DNA of 64,000 nt, from the NCBI GenBank assembly GCA_947588805.1, contig CANPYR010000001.1:62001-126000 (forward strand). The letters run 5' to 3'. This document shows positions 51,733-60,741 of the stretch, piece after piece. Origin of the DNA: an uncultured Clostridia bacterium. Lineage in GTDB: Bacteria; Bacillota; Clostridia; Oscillospirales; Ruminococcaceae. Below the pieces are notes generated by a model, which saw only the letters and a list, made by a program, of their open reading frames with translations, did no database searches and had not been told where the DNA came from. Both the position numbers and the translations under genes were made by a program. Positions within the stretch are counted from its first letter, which is position 1; every line of letters starts with the position of its first letter.

Positions 51733-52599
51733 TCAGATTTCGCGCCATATCGCCGTGGAGCCCGCGGGAAGGCTCATGCCTTTTTCCTCTACGGGCAGCC
51801 CTATCTCGTCGGCGCTGACTTCGCCCCCGTATTTCGGCTTTATAAGCGCCCCGAGCATATAGCTCATCACCGAGGGAGAAAGTCCTGCGGTGTAGCTGTT
51901 AAGCATGAAGAAGAGCGGGCTGTCGCTTAAAAGCTTTACGCAGATCTCTAAGAGCGAATAAATGCTGTCCTCAAGCTTCCAGACCTCTCCCGAGGGTCCC
52001 CTTCCGTAGGACGGCGGATCCATTATTATAGCGTCGTAGGTCCTTCCGCGCCTTATCTCGCGTTCCGCAAACTTTAAGCAGTCGTCTACTATCCATCTTA
52101 TCGGCTTATCCGAAAGTCCCGAAGCCGCAGCGTTATCTTTAGCCCACTGAACCATTCCCTTTGAAGCGTCCACATGGCACGCCGAAGCGCCCGCTTCCGC
52201 GCATGCAAGAGTCGCGCCGCCGGTGTATGCGAAAAGATTAAGAACGCTTATATTTCTTCCCGCGCCCTTTATCATCTTTCTTGCAAGATCCCAGTTTACC
52301 GCCTGCTCGGGAAAAAGCCCGGTGTGCTTGAATCCCGTCGGACGGATGATGAATTTAAGCCGGTCGTATTCTACGGTCCAGCTCTCGGGGAGCTTTTTTC
52401 TGAATTCCCAGCTTCCCCCGCCCCGCTCGGAGCGGTGATACACCGCGTCGCAGCTCTCCCAAAGCGGATTTTCCTTCGGCGTTTTCCATATGATCTGCGG
52501 ATCCGGTCTTGAAAGCGAGATATCCCCCCACTTTTCAAGCCGCATCCCGTCCGACGCGTCTATTAAACGGTAGTCGCGCCACTTATCAGCCGTTCTCAT
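51733..52599 (-). CDS. Class I SAM-dependent methyltransferase (RlmI/RlmK-like, COG1092 type)
   Basis: 288 residues from ATG 52599 (GGGG six bases upstream). Motif I VLNLFAYTGGATLACAEAG, motif II HVDASKGMVQWAKDN and motif IV MDPPSYGRGPSGEVW match the Methyltrans_SAM family that modifies 23S rRNA. The PUA domain found in full RlmI is missing. It overlaps the GlmM-like gene by 14 bp. The target base is not known. Confidence 0.85.
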   Translation of the reverse strand: MRTADKWRDYRLIDASDGMRLEKWGDISLSRPDPQIIWKTPKENPLWESCDAVYHRSERGGGSWEFRKKLPESWTVEYDRLKFIIRPTGFKHTGLFPEQAVNWDLARKMIKGAGRNISVLNLFAYTGGATLACAEAGASACHVDASKGMVQWAKDNAAASGLSDKPIRWIVDDCLKFAEREIRRGRTYDAIIMDPPSYGRGPSGEVWKLEDSIYSLLEICVKLLSDSPLFFMLNSYTAGLSPSVMSYMLGALIKPKYGGEVSADEIGLPVEEKGMSLPAGSTAIWREI

Positions 52600-53965
52600 C
52601 CGTTTCCCCCGTTCCAACATAGTCGGCGGCAGTCTTAGCGATTGCCTGCGCGTACTGCCATACAAGCTCCTTGTCTCTTCCCTCTGCGATTATCCTGAGT
52701 ATCGGCGATGTTGATGATTCCCTCACGAGAACCCTTCCGTCGCCTTCAAGCTTTTGCTGGCAGTAAGATATCATTTCCTTGAGCGCCGGAACGTCCTGCC
52801 ACCTCGTTCTGTATTCCGGACGGAGAGGGATATTGAGAGTGAATCTCGGATAAGGCTCGTAGAGCGCGCTGAGCTCGCTCATTCTCTTTTTGGATTTTGA
52901 AAGCACCTCCAAGATCCTTGCCGCCGTCAGCATGCCGTCCGCGGTCTTTTTCTTTCCGAATACGGTATGCCCCGAAGCGGATCCCCCTAAATTATAGTCC
53001 CCGGTCTCCATTCTTTCTATTATATATCTGAGTCCTACCTCCGGAGCCTGCGATACCACTATCCCGTTCTCCTTAGCCCATCTGAAAAATCCGAGGTTCA
53101 CGGTCTGGGATACTACGCAGGTGTTCGCGGCGAGCTTCTGTTCCCGCTTCATGTAGTCCGCAAGTATCGCCGTTATTATATCCCCGCTTATGGGATTCCC
53201 CTTTTCGTCCACCATAAGGCATCTCCCGCCGTCTCCGTCGAGCGCGACTCCCGCATGCGCGCGGTTTTCAATTACCGCTTTTGACAAGGACGAAAGATCG
53301 GTCGTTCCGCAGGAAAGATTTATATTCTTCCCATCGGGAGCGTTATTTATAAGGGTTATCCCCGCTCCTATCCCCCGGAAGAATTTCTCCGCTGCGGTAT
53401 ATGCCGCGCCGTTCGCGCAGTCTATGACCACTCTCATCCTTGCAAGATCAGCTTCCGTCTCCTTTAAAAGTCCTCTTACATAATCCCACTCGGCGTTTTT
53501 TTCATGCGTTATCGTTCCTATGTTATCCCCGCCCGAGCAGAGCGTTTCCGCTTTATCAGAAAAGGTCAGCCGCTCTACTTCGGAAAGGATCTCTCCCCGA
53601 AGCTCTCCCCCGTCGGGGCCGAAAAATACTATGCCGTTGAATTCAAAGGAATTATGAGCCGCGGTTATCATCACGCCCGCGTCGGCTCCGTATCTTTTAG
53701 TGAGCTCTGAAACTCCCGCAGTCGGCAATACTCCGAGTATATGCGCGTCGGCTCCCGCCGAACAGCAGCCCGCCGAAAACGCCGCGCAGAAAATATCGCT
53801 TGATATTCTCGTATCCCTTCCGATAAGTATCTTCGGCTTTCTTGCAAGACGGTTTGAAAGTATAAGCGCAAGCGCCCGGCCCGCTCTTAATATCATCTCG
53901 CAGGAAATTTCGGTTATCGCCCTTCCGCTCACGCCGTCGGGGGTAAAAGCTTTCTTGGTTGACAT
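52586..53965 (-). CDS. GlmM-family phosphohexomutase homologue with degenerate active site
   Basis: 459 residues from ATG 53965 (GGAGG upstream; TTG 53983 lies in that site). The four-domain mutase layout is intact and FTPDGVSGRAITEI matches the GlmM start, yet each catalytic loop is altered. The phosphoserine loop reads ITAAHNS with Ala103 in place of Ser; the metal loop reads DGDGGR (third Asp is Gly247); the sugar loop reads GGSASGH instead of GGEQSGH; the phosphate loop reads RESSTSP instead of RPSGTEP. It may be inactive or changed in function. Genomic copies of true glmM cannot be judged here. Confidence 0.88.
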   Translation of the reverse strand: MSTKKAFTPDGVSGRAITEISCEMILRAGRALALILSNRLARKPKILIGRDTRISSDIFCAAFSAGCCSAGADAHILGVLPTAGVSELTKRYGADAGVMITAAHNSFEFNGIVFFGPDGGELRGEILSEVERLTFSDKAETLCSGGDNIGTITHEKNAEWDYVRGLLKETEADLARMRVVIDCANGAAYTAAEKFFRGIGAGITLINNAPDGKNINLSCGTTDLSSLSKAVIENRAHAGVALDGDGGRCLMVDEKGNPISGDIITAILADYMKREQKLAANTCVVSQTVNLGFFRWAKENGIVVSQAPEVGLRYIIERMETGDYNLGGSASGHTVFGKKKTADGMLTAARILEVLSKSKKRMSELSALYEPYPRFTLNIPLRPEYRTRWQDVPALKEMISYCQQKLEGDGRVLVRESSTSPILRIIAEGRDKELVWQYAQAIAKTAADYVGTGETDENG

Positions 53966-53984
53966 ATTATGTCCTCCGCTCAAT

Positions 53985-55040
53985 TTAATATAAAGTCGTC
54001 TGCTCCGAAGCTTCGCCGCCCGGCTTTTTTATGCCGAGGTGCTTATACGCAAGCTCGGTGGCGCATCTTCCTCTCGGAGTTCTTGCCAAAAATCCGAGCT
54101 GCATAAGAAACGGCTCGCATACGTCCTCCAAAGTAACCGCTTCCTCTCCTATCGCCGAGGCGAGCGTTTCAAGCCCTACCGGACCGCCGTTATAACCGTT
54201 TATTATCATCGAAAGCATTCTCTTATCAAGAGAATCGAGACCGAGATTGTCTACCTCCATGCGGTCGAGCGCTATTTTCGCTATGTCCTTTGTAATCCTT
54301 CCGTCGCTCATCACGTCCGCATAGTCCCTGACTCTTTTGAGAAATCTGTTCGCGATACGCGGAGTGCCCCTGCTTCGCGAAGCCATCTCGTAAGCGGCTT
54401 CCCGGTCTATCGCTACGCCTAAGATAACTGCGGAACGGGTTATTATCTCCGCAAGATCCTCAGTCGAATAAAGCTCGAGTCTCTGGATTATTCCGAAACG
54501 GTCGCGAAGCGGCGCGGAGAGCTGCCCGGAACGGGTGGTCGCGCCTATTAAAGTGAATCTTTGAAGATCTATCCTTATTGATCTTGCGGCCGGGCCGTTT
54601 CCTATCATAAAGTCTATCGCGAAATCCTCAAGCGCGGGATAGAGTATCTCCTCTATGGCGCGGCTCAGGCGGTGTATCTCGTCTATAAAAAGCACGTCTC
54701 CTTGCTGAAGGCTCGTTAAAAGCGCCGCAAGATCCCCGGTTTTTTCTATCGCGGGGCCGGACGTCACCCTTATATTTACTCCCATCTCGTGGGCGATTAT
54801 ATTTGAAAGGGTGGTCTTTCCGAGCCCGGGAGGACCGTAAAGCAGAACATGATCGAGCGGTTCTCCGCGCTTCTTCGCCGCTTCTATGTACACCGACATA
54901 TTTTCCTTTACCTTGTCCTGACCGATATATTCGCTCAGAGTCTTAGGTCTTAAGGAATAATCCGTATCAGAATCGTCGTCCTTTATAACCTGCGGCGCGA
55001 CAAGTCTGTTTTCAAAATCAAATTCGCCCGTTTCAATCAT
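53985..55040 (-). CDS. ruvB: Holliday junction branch-migration ATPase RuvB
   Basis: 351 residues. [18 protein letters not shown], Walker [16 protein letters not shown], Walker B FIDEIHRL, sensor [18 protein letters not shown] and the C-terminal winged helix with FLARTPRGR are all typical. The hexamer drives branch migration together with RuvA. It follows ruvA after 31 bp and ends 19 bp before the GlmM-like start. Confidence 0.97.
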   Translation of the reverse strand: MIETGEFDFENRLVAPQVIKDDDSDTDYSLRPKTLSEYIGQDKVKENMSVYIEAAKKRGEPLDHVLLYGPPGLGKTTLSNIIAHEMGVNIRVTSGPAIEKTGDLAALLTSLQQGDVLFIDEIHRLSRAIEEILYPALEDFAIDFMIGNGPAARSIRIDLQRFTLIGATTRSGQLSAPLRDRFGIIQRLELYSTEDLAEIITRSAVILGVAIDREAAYEMASRSRGTPRIANRFLKRVRDYADVMSDGRITKDIAKIALDRMEVDNLGLDSLDKRMLSMIINGYNGGPVGLETLASAIGEEAVTLEDVCEPFLMQLGFLARTPRGRCATELAYKHLGIKKPGGEASEQTTLY

Positions 55041-55071
55041 CTTATTTAACGCTCCGTTATTTATAATCTAT

Positions 55072-55677
55072 TTAAAACTTACCGCTTGAAAGCTCTTTAA
55101 GCGCCCTTCTTATCATATCGTCAACCGAAAGACCGGGATCCATCCTTCCTATGCATGAAGCGGCTTCGGACTGGGAATACCCTAATACCGCCAGCGCCAT
55201 TATCGCGTCGTGAGCGTTTGAGGAGGGATTCGCTGCGCTATGTATGTCGGAACCTGTCGGGGATATCCTTGAATAGTCCTTTGCTATCTTGTCCTTAAGC
55301 TCCATCACTATCCTCTGGGCGATCTTCGATCCCACTCCCTTGACCTTCGTAAACGCCTTTACATCCTCGGAAGCTATCGCAAGCGCGGTCTGGTCGGGAG
55401 TCATTCCGGAAAGAATCGCCAAGGCGTATTTAGCTCCAACTCCGCTCACCGTCGTTAAAAGCTTGAAGCATTCAAGCTCCTCCGTGGACGCGAACCCGAA
55501 AAGCTCTACCGCGTCCTCCCTGACGGCAAGATACGTATAAAGCGTAGCGGTCTCGCGGCCCTGTATCTCTCCTACGGTGTAAAGAGTCGTTTTACACGCA
55601 TACCCTACTCCCGCGCATTCTATCACTATCATCTCCGGGGTAACTGCCGCCACCCTTCCGGTAAGGCTGTATATCAT
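55072..55677 (-). CDS. ruvA: Holliday junction DNA-binding protein RuvA
   Basis: 201 residues. OB-fold start MIYSLTGRVAAVTPEMIVIE, tandem HhH motifs LTTVSGVGAKYALAILS and KVKGVGSKIAQRIVMEL, and a small C-terminal RuvB-binding domain (ALAVLGYSQSEA). It is the junction-binding partner of RuvB. Confidence 0.97.
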   Translation of the reverse strand: MIYSLTGRVAAVTPEMIVIECAGVGYACKTTLYTVGEIQGRETATLYTYLAVREDAVELFGFASTEELECFKLLTTVSGVGAKYALAILSGMTPDQTALAIASEDVKAFTKVKGVGSKIAQRIVMELKDKIAKDYSRISPTGSDIHSAANPSSNAHDAIMALAVLGYSQSEAASCIGRMDPGLSVDDMIRRALKELSSGKF

Positions 55678-55705
55678 CCTGAAAATCTCCTCTTAATAAA
55701 TTATA

Positions 55706-56263
55706 TCAGTGTTCCCCGCCCTTCGGAGCGTTTCGGTATTTCTGATAATCTCCGCTTTTATAGGCTACTTTTGAATACTCGTCAAAGAACGCCGAGCCGG
55801 AATAGTGGCCGTGGGTTATTGCGAGCGCGAGAGCGTCCGCAGCGTCGTCGGGCTGTGGGACGTCCTTTAGCCCTAAAATAGAGCGAGTCATCTCCTGAAC
55901 TTGGTGCTTTTCGGCTCTTCCGTATCCCACAACGGAGCTTTTGACCTGGAGCGGGGTATACTCAAAGATCTTGACTCCGCACTGCGCCGCCGAAAGAAGT
56001 ATAACTCCCCTCGCCTGCGCCACGTCTATACCGGTGGTGTGGTTAGTATTGAAAAAAAGTTTTTCTACCGAGATGGAATCCGGCTCATAGAGCTTGATGA
56101 GGTCGGTCATATCGCGGTGGATAGTTAAAAGGCGCTCCGGAAATTCAGAGTCTGCGGGAGTAGTGATAGCGCCGAAGGATATAACGCGAAACCGTCTTCC
56201 GTCATAATCCAACGCTCCGAAGCCCACCGTCGCATACCCCGGGTCGATCCCGATAATTCTCAA
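55706..56263 (-). CDS. ruvC: Crossover junction endodeoxyribonuclease RuvC
   Basis: 185 residues starting at TTG 56263 (GGGGAGG eight bases upstream). Acidic residues of the RNase H-like fold: Asp in GIDPGYATVGFG, Glu in SVEKLFFN, and Asp in QPDDAADALALAITH. It resolves Holliday junctions. It heads the 12-gene minus-strand unit behind a consensus promoter. Confidence 0.96.
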   Translation of the reverse strand: MRIIGIDPGYATVGFGALDYDGRRFRVISFGAITTPADSEFPERLLTIHRDMTDLIKLYEPDSISVEKLFFNTNHTTGIDVAQARGVILLSAAQCGVKIFEYTPLQVKSSVVGYGRAEKHQVQEMTRSILGLKDVPQPDDAADALALAITHGHYSGSAFFDEYSKVAYKSGDYQKYRNAPKGGEH

Positions 56264-56295
56264 AGCTATGACCTCCCCATTTTCATATTCGGTTT

Positions 56296-56324
56296 ATTAT
56301 AACATACTTTTCAGAAATAATCAA
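56296..56324 (-). promoter_or_regulatory. Sigma-A promoter of the ruvC-clpE unit
   Basis: On the minus strand TTGATT, 17 nt and TATAAT. No LexA box was recognised nearby. Confidence 0.78.
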
Positions 56325-56335
56325 GAGGTTTTTTA

Positions 56336-56500
56336 AAGCGGGAGCTTCTAAATCGCATTATTAATTATTTTTAAAATCGTCGCCATAGGCGACGCCTTGA
56401 AGTTCTGACGTCTGACTTCTGACATCTGTATTCTTGATGTGGCCGCCTTGGCCACATCTTCCGAAGCGGGGACCGCTCTTCTTTTGCAACGGATCTATTT
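56336..56500 (+). repeat. TCTGAC-heptad repeat, copy E
   Basis: GCGGGAGCTTC, an AT-rich step, a GTCGCC/GGCGAC hairpin, the heptads TTCTGACGTCTGACTTCTGA, and the hairpin GATGTGGCC/GGCCACATC. It lies in the 493-bp gap between ruvC and ftsH, beside MITE copy 3. Confidence 0.65.
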
Positions 56501-56537
56501 TAACATAACAAAAGAAGAAAAATGCTTCAAATATCTA

Positions 56538-56711
56538 AGGCATCACCGCGCAATTAGCGGCTAACGCCTTTTTGGCGCATCTACTTGCATATTTTTCGTC
56601 ATATTTCACAAAAATCCTCGCGAATACACAAAGTATTAGCTCCGGTTTTTGTTTCATCTGACAAAAAATCTGACTGCGTATCTGCACCAAAATAATTGTG
56701 CGGTGACGCCC
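56538..56711 (+). mobile_element. MITE-like element, copy 3 (174 bp)
   Basis: Begins AGGCATCACCGCGCAATTAG and ends AATTGTGCGGTGACGCCC, flanked by TA at 56536-56537 and 56712-56713. It matches copy 1 over both ends and the CTAATAC/GTATTAG hairpin, and lacks the interior GCGAATAAACGCGG...CCGATTGG block, so copies differ by modules. Confidence 0.75.
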
Positions 56712-56712
56712 T

Positions 56713-56745
56713 AAAAAAATCAGCAGCACGGATATTTCCGTACTG
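56713..56745 (-). terminator. Terminator of the gdpP-ftsH unit
   Basis: CAGTACGGA and TCCGTGCTG pair around four bases (one mismatch); on the minus strand the stem is followed by ATTTTTTT. The U-run overlaps the end of MITE copy 3. Confidence 0.8.
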
Positions 56746-56756
56746 CCGAATGTTTT

Positions 56757-58820
56757 TTATGCCTCGGGCTTGCCAGAATCTTCGGAAGGCTCGGCGTATT
56801 CGTTGCTCGCTTCGCTTTCCGGCGGTAATTTCTCGGCGTGCTCCGCTGCATTATCGCCGAGCGTGCCCTCATCCTTGATCTCGGGCGCTATGACCGCGCC
56901 GTCGGTCGGAGTCCCGTTCTTTTCGGGCTTATTATCGTGTCCATCCGGATTATCCGGATCCTCGCCCGCCATCAGCTTATAGAACTGCTCGCCGTTTATC
57001 TTCTCATGCTTTATAAGATACTCCGCTACGCGCGTAAGCTGGTCTTTATGCGCAGAAAGTATCTCCTGCGCTCTGTCGTATGCCGAGTGTATTATCGCGC
57101 GCATCTCAGAATCTATCTCGCTCGCTATGACCTCCGAATAGGTCTTTGAGGAGTTGTAATCCCTTCCCAAAAATACCTCGTTATCGTCGTGACCGTATAC
57201 CACGGGTCCGAGCTTATCCGAGAATCCGTACCGCATTACCATATTCCTTGCGGTATCCGTCGCCCTCTCGATATCGTTTGAAGCGCCTGTCGAGATATCG
57301 TCAAGAATAAGCTTTTCAGCCGCTCTGCCGCCTAAGAGCACAACTATATTCTCGTTCATCTCGGTCTTTGAGATATAGGATTTGTCATGCTCGGGAAGAG
57401 CCATGGTGTACCCTCCCGCGGAACCTCTCGGTATTATCGATACCTCCGATACTTTATCCTGAGTCGGGCAGTAGTAGTGGCAGACCGCGTGGCCGGCTTC
57501 GTGATACGCGGTGAGTCTCTTTTCCTCCGGCAAAACTACCCGCGACTTCTTTTCGGGACCTGCGATAACCTTTATCGACGCGTCGTTCAGATCCTGCATC
57601 GTTATCGCTTTTCTTCCCTTCTTTACGGCCAAAAGCGCGGCTTCGTTTATAAGATTCGCAAGATCCGCTCCGGTAAAGCCTACCGTCGCCGCGGCTACCT
57701 GCTTAAGATCTACGTCCGGAGCGAGCGGCTTATTCTTTGAATGGACTTTAAGGATCGCTTCTCTTCCCGCTATATCGGGATAATTTACATACACCTGTCT
57801 GTCAAAACGTCCCGGTCTTAAAAGAGCGGGGTCCAAAACGTCACGGCGGTTCGTCGCAGCCATGACTATCACCGACTCGTTTATGTCAAAACCGTCCATC
57901 TCTACAAGAAGCTGGTTCAGAGTCTGCTCGCGCTCGTCATGCCCGCCGCCTAATCCTGCTCCTCTGCGACGGCCTACAGCGTCTATTTCGTCTATGAATA
58001 TTATCGACGGAGCGGCTTTCTTAGCCTGATCGAACAGATCCCTGACTCTTGCGGCTCCAACGCCGACGTAAAGCTCCAGAAAATCAGATCCCGAGATCGA
58101 GAAGAACGGAACTCCCGCTTCGCCGGCGACCGCTTTAGCTAAAAGCGTCTTACCGTTGCCGGGAGGGCCTACAAGAAGCACCCCTTTAGGAATCTTCGCG
58201 CCTATCTGCTGATATTTTCCGGGATCCTTCAAAAGCTCCACTATCTCTTCAAGCTCCGCTTTTTCCTCATCCGCTCCCGCTACGTCGTCAAACGTCACCT
58301 TATTCTTATCGTTAGCCCCGTCAACTCTCACGTTGGCCTTTCCGACCGAATTTATCTTTCCGGCCGAAGATATGCTCTTTGACATAGATATCGCTAAAAA
58401 TACCATCACGCCTATCATCAGAAGCGTCGGTATAAGATTCAGCCAGATAGAGCTGTCAGACGCGGGTATAGGATTATATACCAGCGGACTCTCGGGGTAT
58501 TTATTGTTATATGCCGCGCGGTAGCTGCCGCCCTCAAAATCGTTTTCCTCGCCGAAGAGCTCGTTATAGAAAAGCCCTACGTTCGGCACCTTGTACTTGT
58601 ATACCGTATCCCCTCCGCGCAGCTTATACTGCAGCGCTCCGGAGCCGAGATCAAGACTGAACTCCGATACCTCAAGATTGTCAAAGTGCGCGATAACATC
58701 CGAGTAGTTTTCTGTCGAGTCGGGAGTCATCAGCCCCCGAAGCCCTACTACAAGAATGATTATTATGAGGGCGGCAAAAATTATATATGAAACCAGCCCT
58801 CTTGACGCTTTGCGGTTCAT
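56757..58820 (-). CDS. ftsH: ATP-dependent zinc metalloprotease FtsH
   Basis: 687 residues from ATG 58820. Two membrane helices (about 10-30 and 125-148) flank a small outside domain. The AAA+ part has [29 protein letters not shown] and the second-region-of-homology segment [11 protein letters not shown]; the zinc site is [12 protein letters not shown]. An acidic, disordered tail of about 70 residues ends the protein. It degrades membrane and regulatory proteins. Last gene of its unit, 74 bp after hpt. Confidence 0.97.
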   Translation of the reverse strand: MNRKASRGLVSYIIFAALIIIILVVGLRGLMTPDSTENYSDVIAHFDNLEVSEFSLDLGSGALQYKLRGGDTVYKYKVPNVGLFYNELFGEENDFEGGSYRAAYNNKYPESPLVYNPIPASDSSIWLNLIPTLLMIGVMVFLAISMSKSISSAGKINSVGKANVRVDGANDKNKVTFDDVAGADEEKAELEEIVELLKDPGKYQQIGAKIPKGVLLVGPPGNGKTLLAKAVAGEAGVPFFSISGSDFLELYVGVGAARVRDLFDQAKKAAPSIIFIDEIDAVGRRRGAGLGGGHDEREQTLNQLLVEMDGFDINESVIVMAATNRRDVLDPALLRPGRFDRQVYVNYPDIAGREAILKVHSKNKPLAPDVDLKQVAAATVGFTGADLANLINEAALLAVKKGRKAITMQDLNDASIKVIAGPEKKSRVVLPEEKRLTAYHEAGHAVCHYYCPTQDKVSEVSIIPRGSAGGYTMALPEHDKSYISKTEMNENIVVLLGGRAAEKLILDDISTGASNDIERATDTARNMVMRYGFSDKLGPVVYGHDDNEVFLGRDYNSSKTYSEVIASEIDSEMRAIIHSAYDRAQEILSAHKDQLTRVAEYLIKHEKINGEQFYKLMAGEDPDNPDGHDNKPEKNGTPTDGAVIAPEIKDEGTLGDNAAEHAEKLPPESEASNEYAEPSEDSGKPEA

Positions 58821-58893
58821 CAAATGAAATTCCCCATTTCTTTTCGCTTTTTATTATTTGCTGTTTTTATATTTATTCTGCATGACTCTGCTT

Positions 58894-59415
58894 TTAAAGA
58901 ATTACTTCTCCCACATAGTCGAGATTTCTGTATTTCTCGTCGTAGTCGAGCCCGTATCCGACTACGAATCTGTCCTCTATCGTATAGCAGCTGTAGTCGG
59001 CGCTTATATCAATCTTTCGCCTTGCGGGCTTATCCAAAAACGTAACTATCTTTACATCCGAAGCCCCTCTTGACAGAAGAGTCTCCCGAAGCGCTGAGAG
59101 AGTTTTTCCGGTATCAAGTATGTCCTCTACAAGTATCACCGACTTCCCTTCGATATCGAGGATAGTATCCATCTTTACGTTCACGACTCCTGTGGATGTG
59201 GTTCCCTGGTAGGATTTCGCGCATATAAAATCGATCTCGACCGGAAGATCTATCGCTCTCACAAGATCTGACAGAAAAATAAACGAGCCTTTAAGAACGC
59301 CTATAAGCGTAAGCTCTTTTCCCGCATAGTCCCTGCTTATCCTCTTGCCGAGCTCTTTGACCTTGCTTTCGATCTCTTCTTTCGTGATCATCACCTTGAC
59401 GTTGTCATAAGTCAT
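58894..59415 (-). CDS. hpt: Hypoxanthine phosphoribosyltransferase
   Basis: 173 residues. The PRPP motif VILVEDILDTGKTLSAL, the LIGVLKGSFIFLSDLVR loop and the late VVGYGLDYDEKYRNL are typical. It salvages hypoxanthine and guanine. Overlaps tilS by 4 bp; tilS-hpt-ftsH is a highly conserved Firmicute order. Confidence 0.97.
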   Translation of the reverse strand: MTYDNVKVMITKEEIESKVKELGKRISRDYAGKELTLIGVLKGSFIFLSDLVRAIDLPVEIDFICAKSYQGTTSTGVVNVKMDTILDIEGKSVILVEDILDTGKTLSALRETLLSRGASDVKIVTFLDKPARRKIDISADYSCYTIEDRFVVGYGLDYDEKYRNLDYVGEVIL

Positions 59416-60716
59416 TTTTCTCTCTCCTTTATGTCTGTTGATTTGATTATCTCAATTTTTAAAGCTTCCGACGTGTTTTCATCGCAGGCGGCTCTCTCGC
59501 TCACGCCCGCTCCCTCTACAAAAATCACGCCCTCGCCGTCGCTTATGACGAGATTGTCTCTTCTTTCCTCCGCGGATAAAAGCTTTTTGACCGTGGATGT
59601 GAATCCCCTGCCCGCAAGCCTTATCTTCTCGTTCCCTTTCGTATGCCTTACGGTATATTCCTCCGACATTTTATAACAGTCGATAAAACATCTTAACTCT
59701 TTTTTTTGATAACAAGACATATCAAAGGGTGAAATTTTTGTGACAACTATTTTTTTATCTCCTACCTCGGCGTTTTCGCGAAGAGTTACCTTATATTCCC
59801 TTACGTCCTTATTATCGCCGCGCTCGATCCTTATTCTTCCCCCTATTGAACGGATGTAAACGTCCTTCGCGGGATTTATTCTCCCGCCCTCGAAGATTAT
59901 CTTCTTTAAGGACGCTATGCGTTCGTATGAAGGCTCGATATTGTTTTCGCGCAGATACATCCCGAGCGCTCTTGACAGCGCCGCGCCGTCGCTTATCCCG
60001 GAAAAATCCGGAGCGCGTAAAAGGATCCTTTCGGCTTCGGCAGTTATATAGCCGTCCGCTTCCCGAAGCGCATTCACGGTGTTGTAAAACGACTGCATAA
60101 GTCCCGGATTTATCTTTTTAAGCTCCGGGATTATATTAAGTCTTATTATGTTTCTTGAACAGTCCGGAAGAAGATTCGTTGAGTCGGTCATAAAGCTCTG
60201 ACCTTTTTCGCTCAGGTATTTTTCTATCTCCTCGCGGGTGCAGTCTATAAGCGGGCGTATAAGCCTTCCGCGCACAGGCGGCACCGAAGCTATGCCGTGG
60301 ACTCCCGAGCCGCGGGAAAGATTAAAAATCGCAGTCTCAAGACAGTCCGAAAGCGTATGCGCAGTCGCGATCTTTCGGTCTCCGGCGCGTCTGTATACGG
60401 CTTCGTATCTTAACTGCCGCGCGCCAAGCTCTGTCGAGACCTTATTTTCAACGCAGTATTTTTTAACGTCCACGCTCTCGACGTAAAGCTCAACGCCAAG
60501 GCCCTTACAAAGCTCCCGGCAGAATTTTTCATCCCGCTCCGACTCTTCTCCCCTGAGATTGTGGTTCACATGTATCGCCGAGACCTTATAGCCGAGCTCC
60601 CCGAGCGCTAAAAGCATAGCGGTGCTGTCGGCTCCTCCGGAAAGCGCGCAGAGCGCTTCCTCGCCTTTTTCAAGCATTCCGTATTTTTCTATCGCGGCTC
60701 TGATCTTTTCAATCAT
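59412..60716 (-). CDS. tilS: tRNA(Ile)-lysidine synthase
   Basis: 434 residues from ATG 60716, which is 26 bp after the dnaB stop (a longer frame reaches into dnaB and is less likely). PP-loop ALSGGADSTAMLLAL, then the TilS signature AIHVNHNLRGEESERDEKFC and ATAHTLSDCLETAIFNL. It converts C34 of tRNA-Ile2 to lysidine. No very strong ribosome site; GGAGA lies 17 bases upstream. Confidence 0.93.
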   Translation of the reverse strand: MIEKIRAAIEKYGMLEKGEEALCALSGGADSTAMLLALGELGYKVSAIHVNHNLRGEESERDEKFCRELCKGLGVELYVESVDVKKYCVENKVSTELGARQLRYEAVYRRAGDRKIATAHTLSDCLETAIFNLSRGSGVHGIASVPPVRGRLIRPLIDCTREEIEKYLSEKGQSFMTDSTNLLPDCSRNIIRLNIIPELKKINPGLMQSFYNTVNALREADGYITAEAERILLRAPDFSGISDGAALSRALGMYLRENNIEPSYERIASLKKIIFEGGRINPAKDVYIRSIGGRIRIERGDNKDVREYKVTLRENAEVGDKKIVVTKISPFDMSCYQKKELRCFIDCYKMSEEYTVRHTKGNEKIRLAGRGFTSTVKKLLSAEERRDNLVISDGEGVIFVEGAGVSERAACDENTSEALKIEIIKSTDIKEREK

Positions 60717-60741
60717 ATTACTTGAATTTCCGTTCTCCGTC

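Noticed and set aside
53966-53983. TTG 53983 as start of the GlmM-like gene
   Set aside because: The extra codons are the ribosome site itself (AGCGGAGGAC).
56264-56340. LexA/SOS box before ruvC
   Set aside because: No GAAC-N4-GTTC-like or other recognisable LexA site was found near the promoter.
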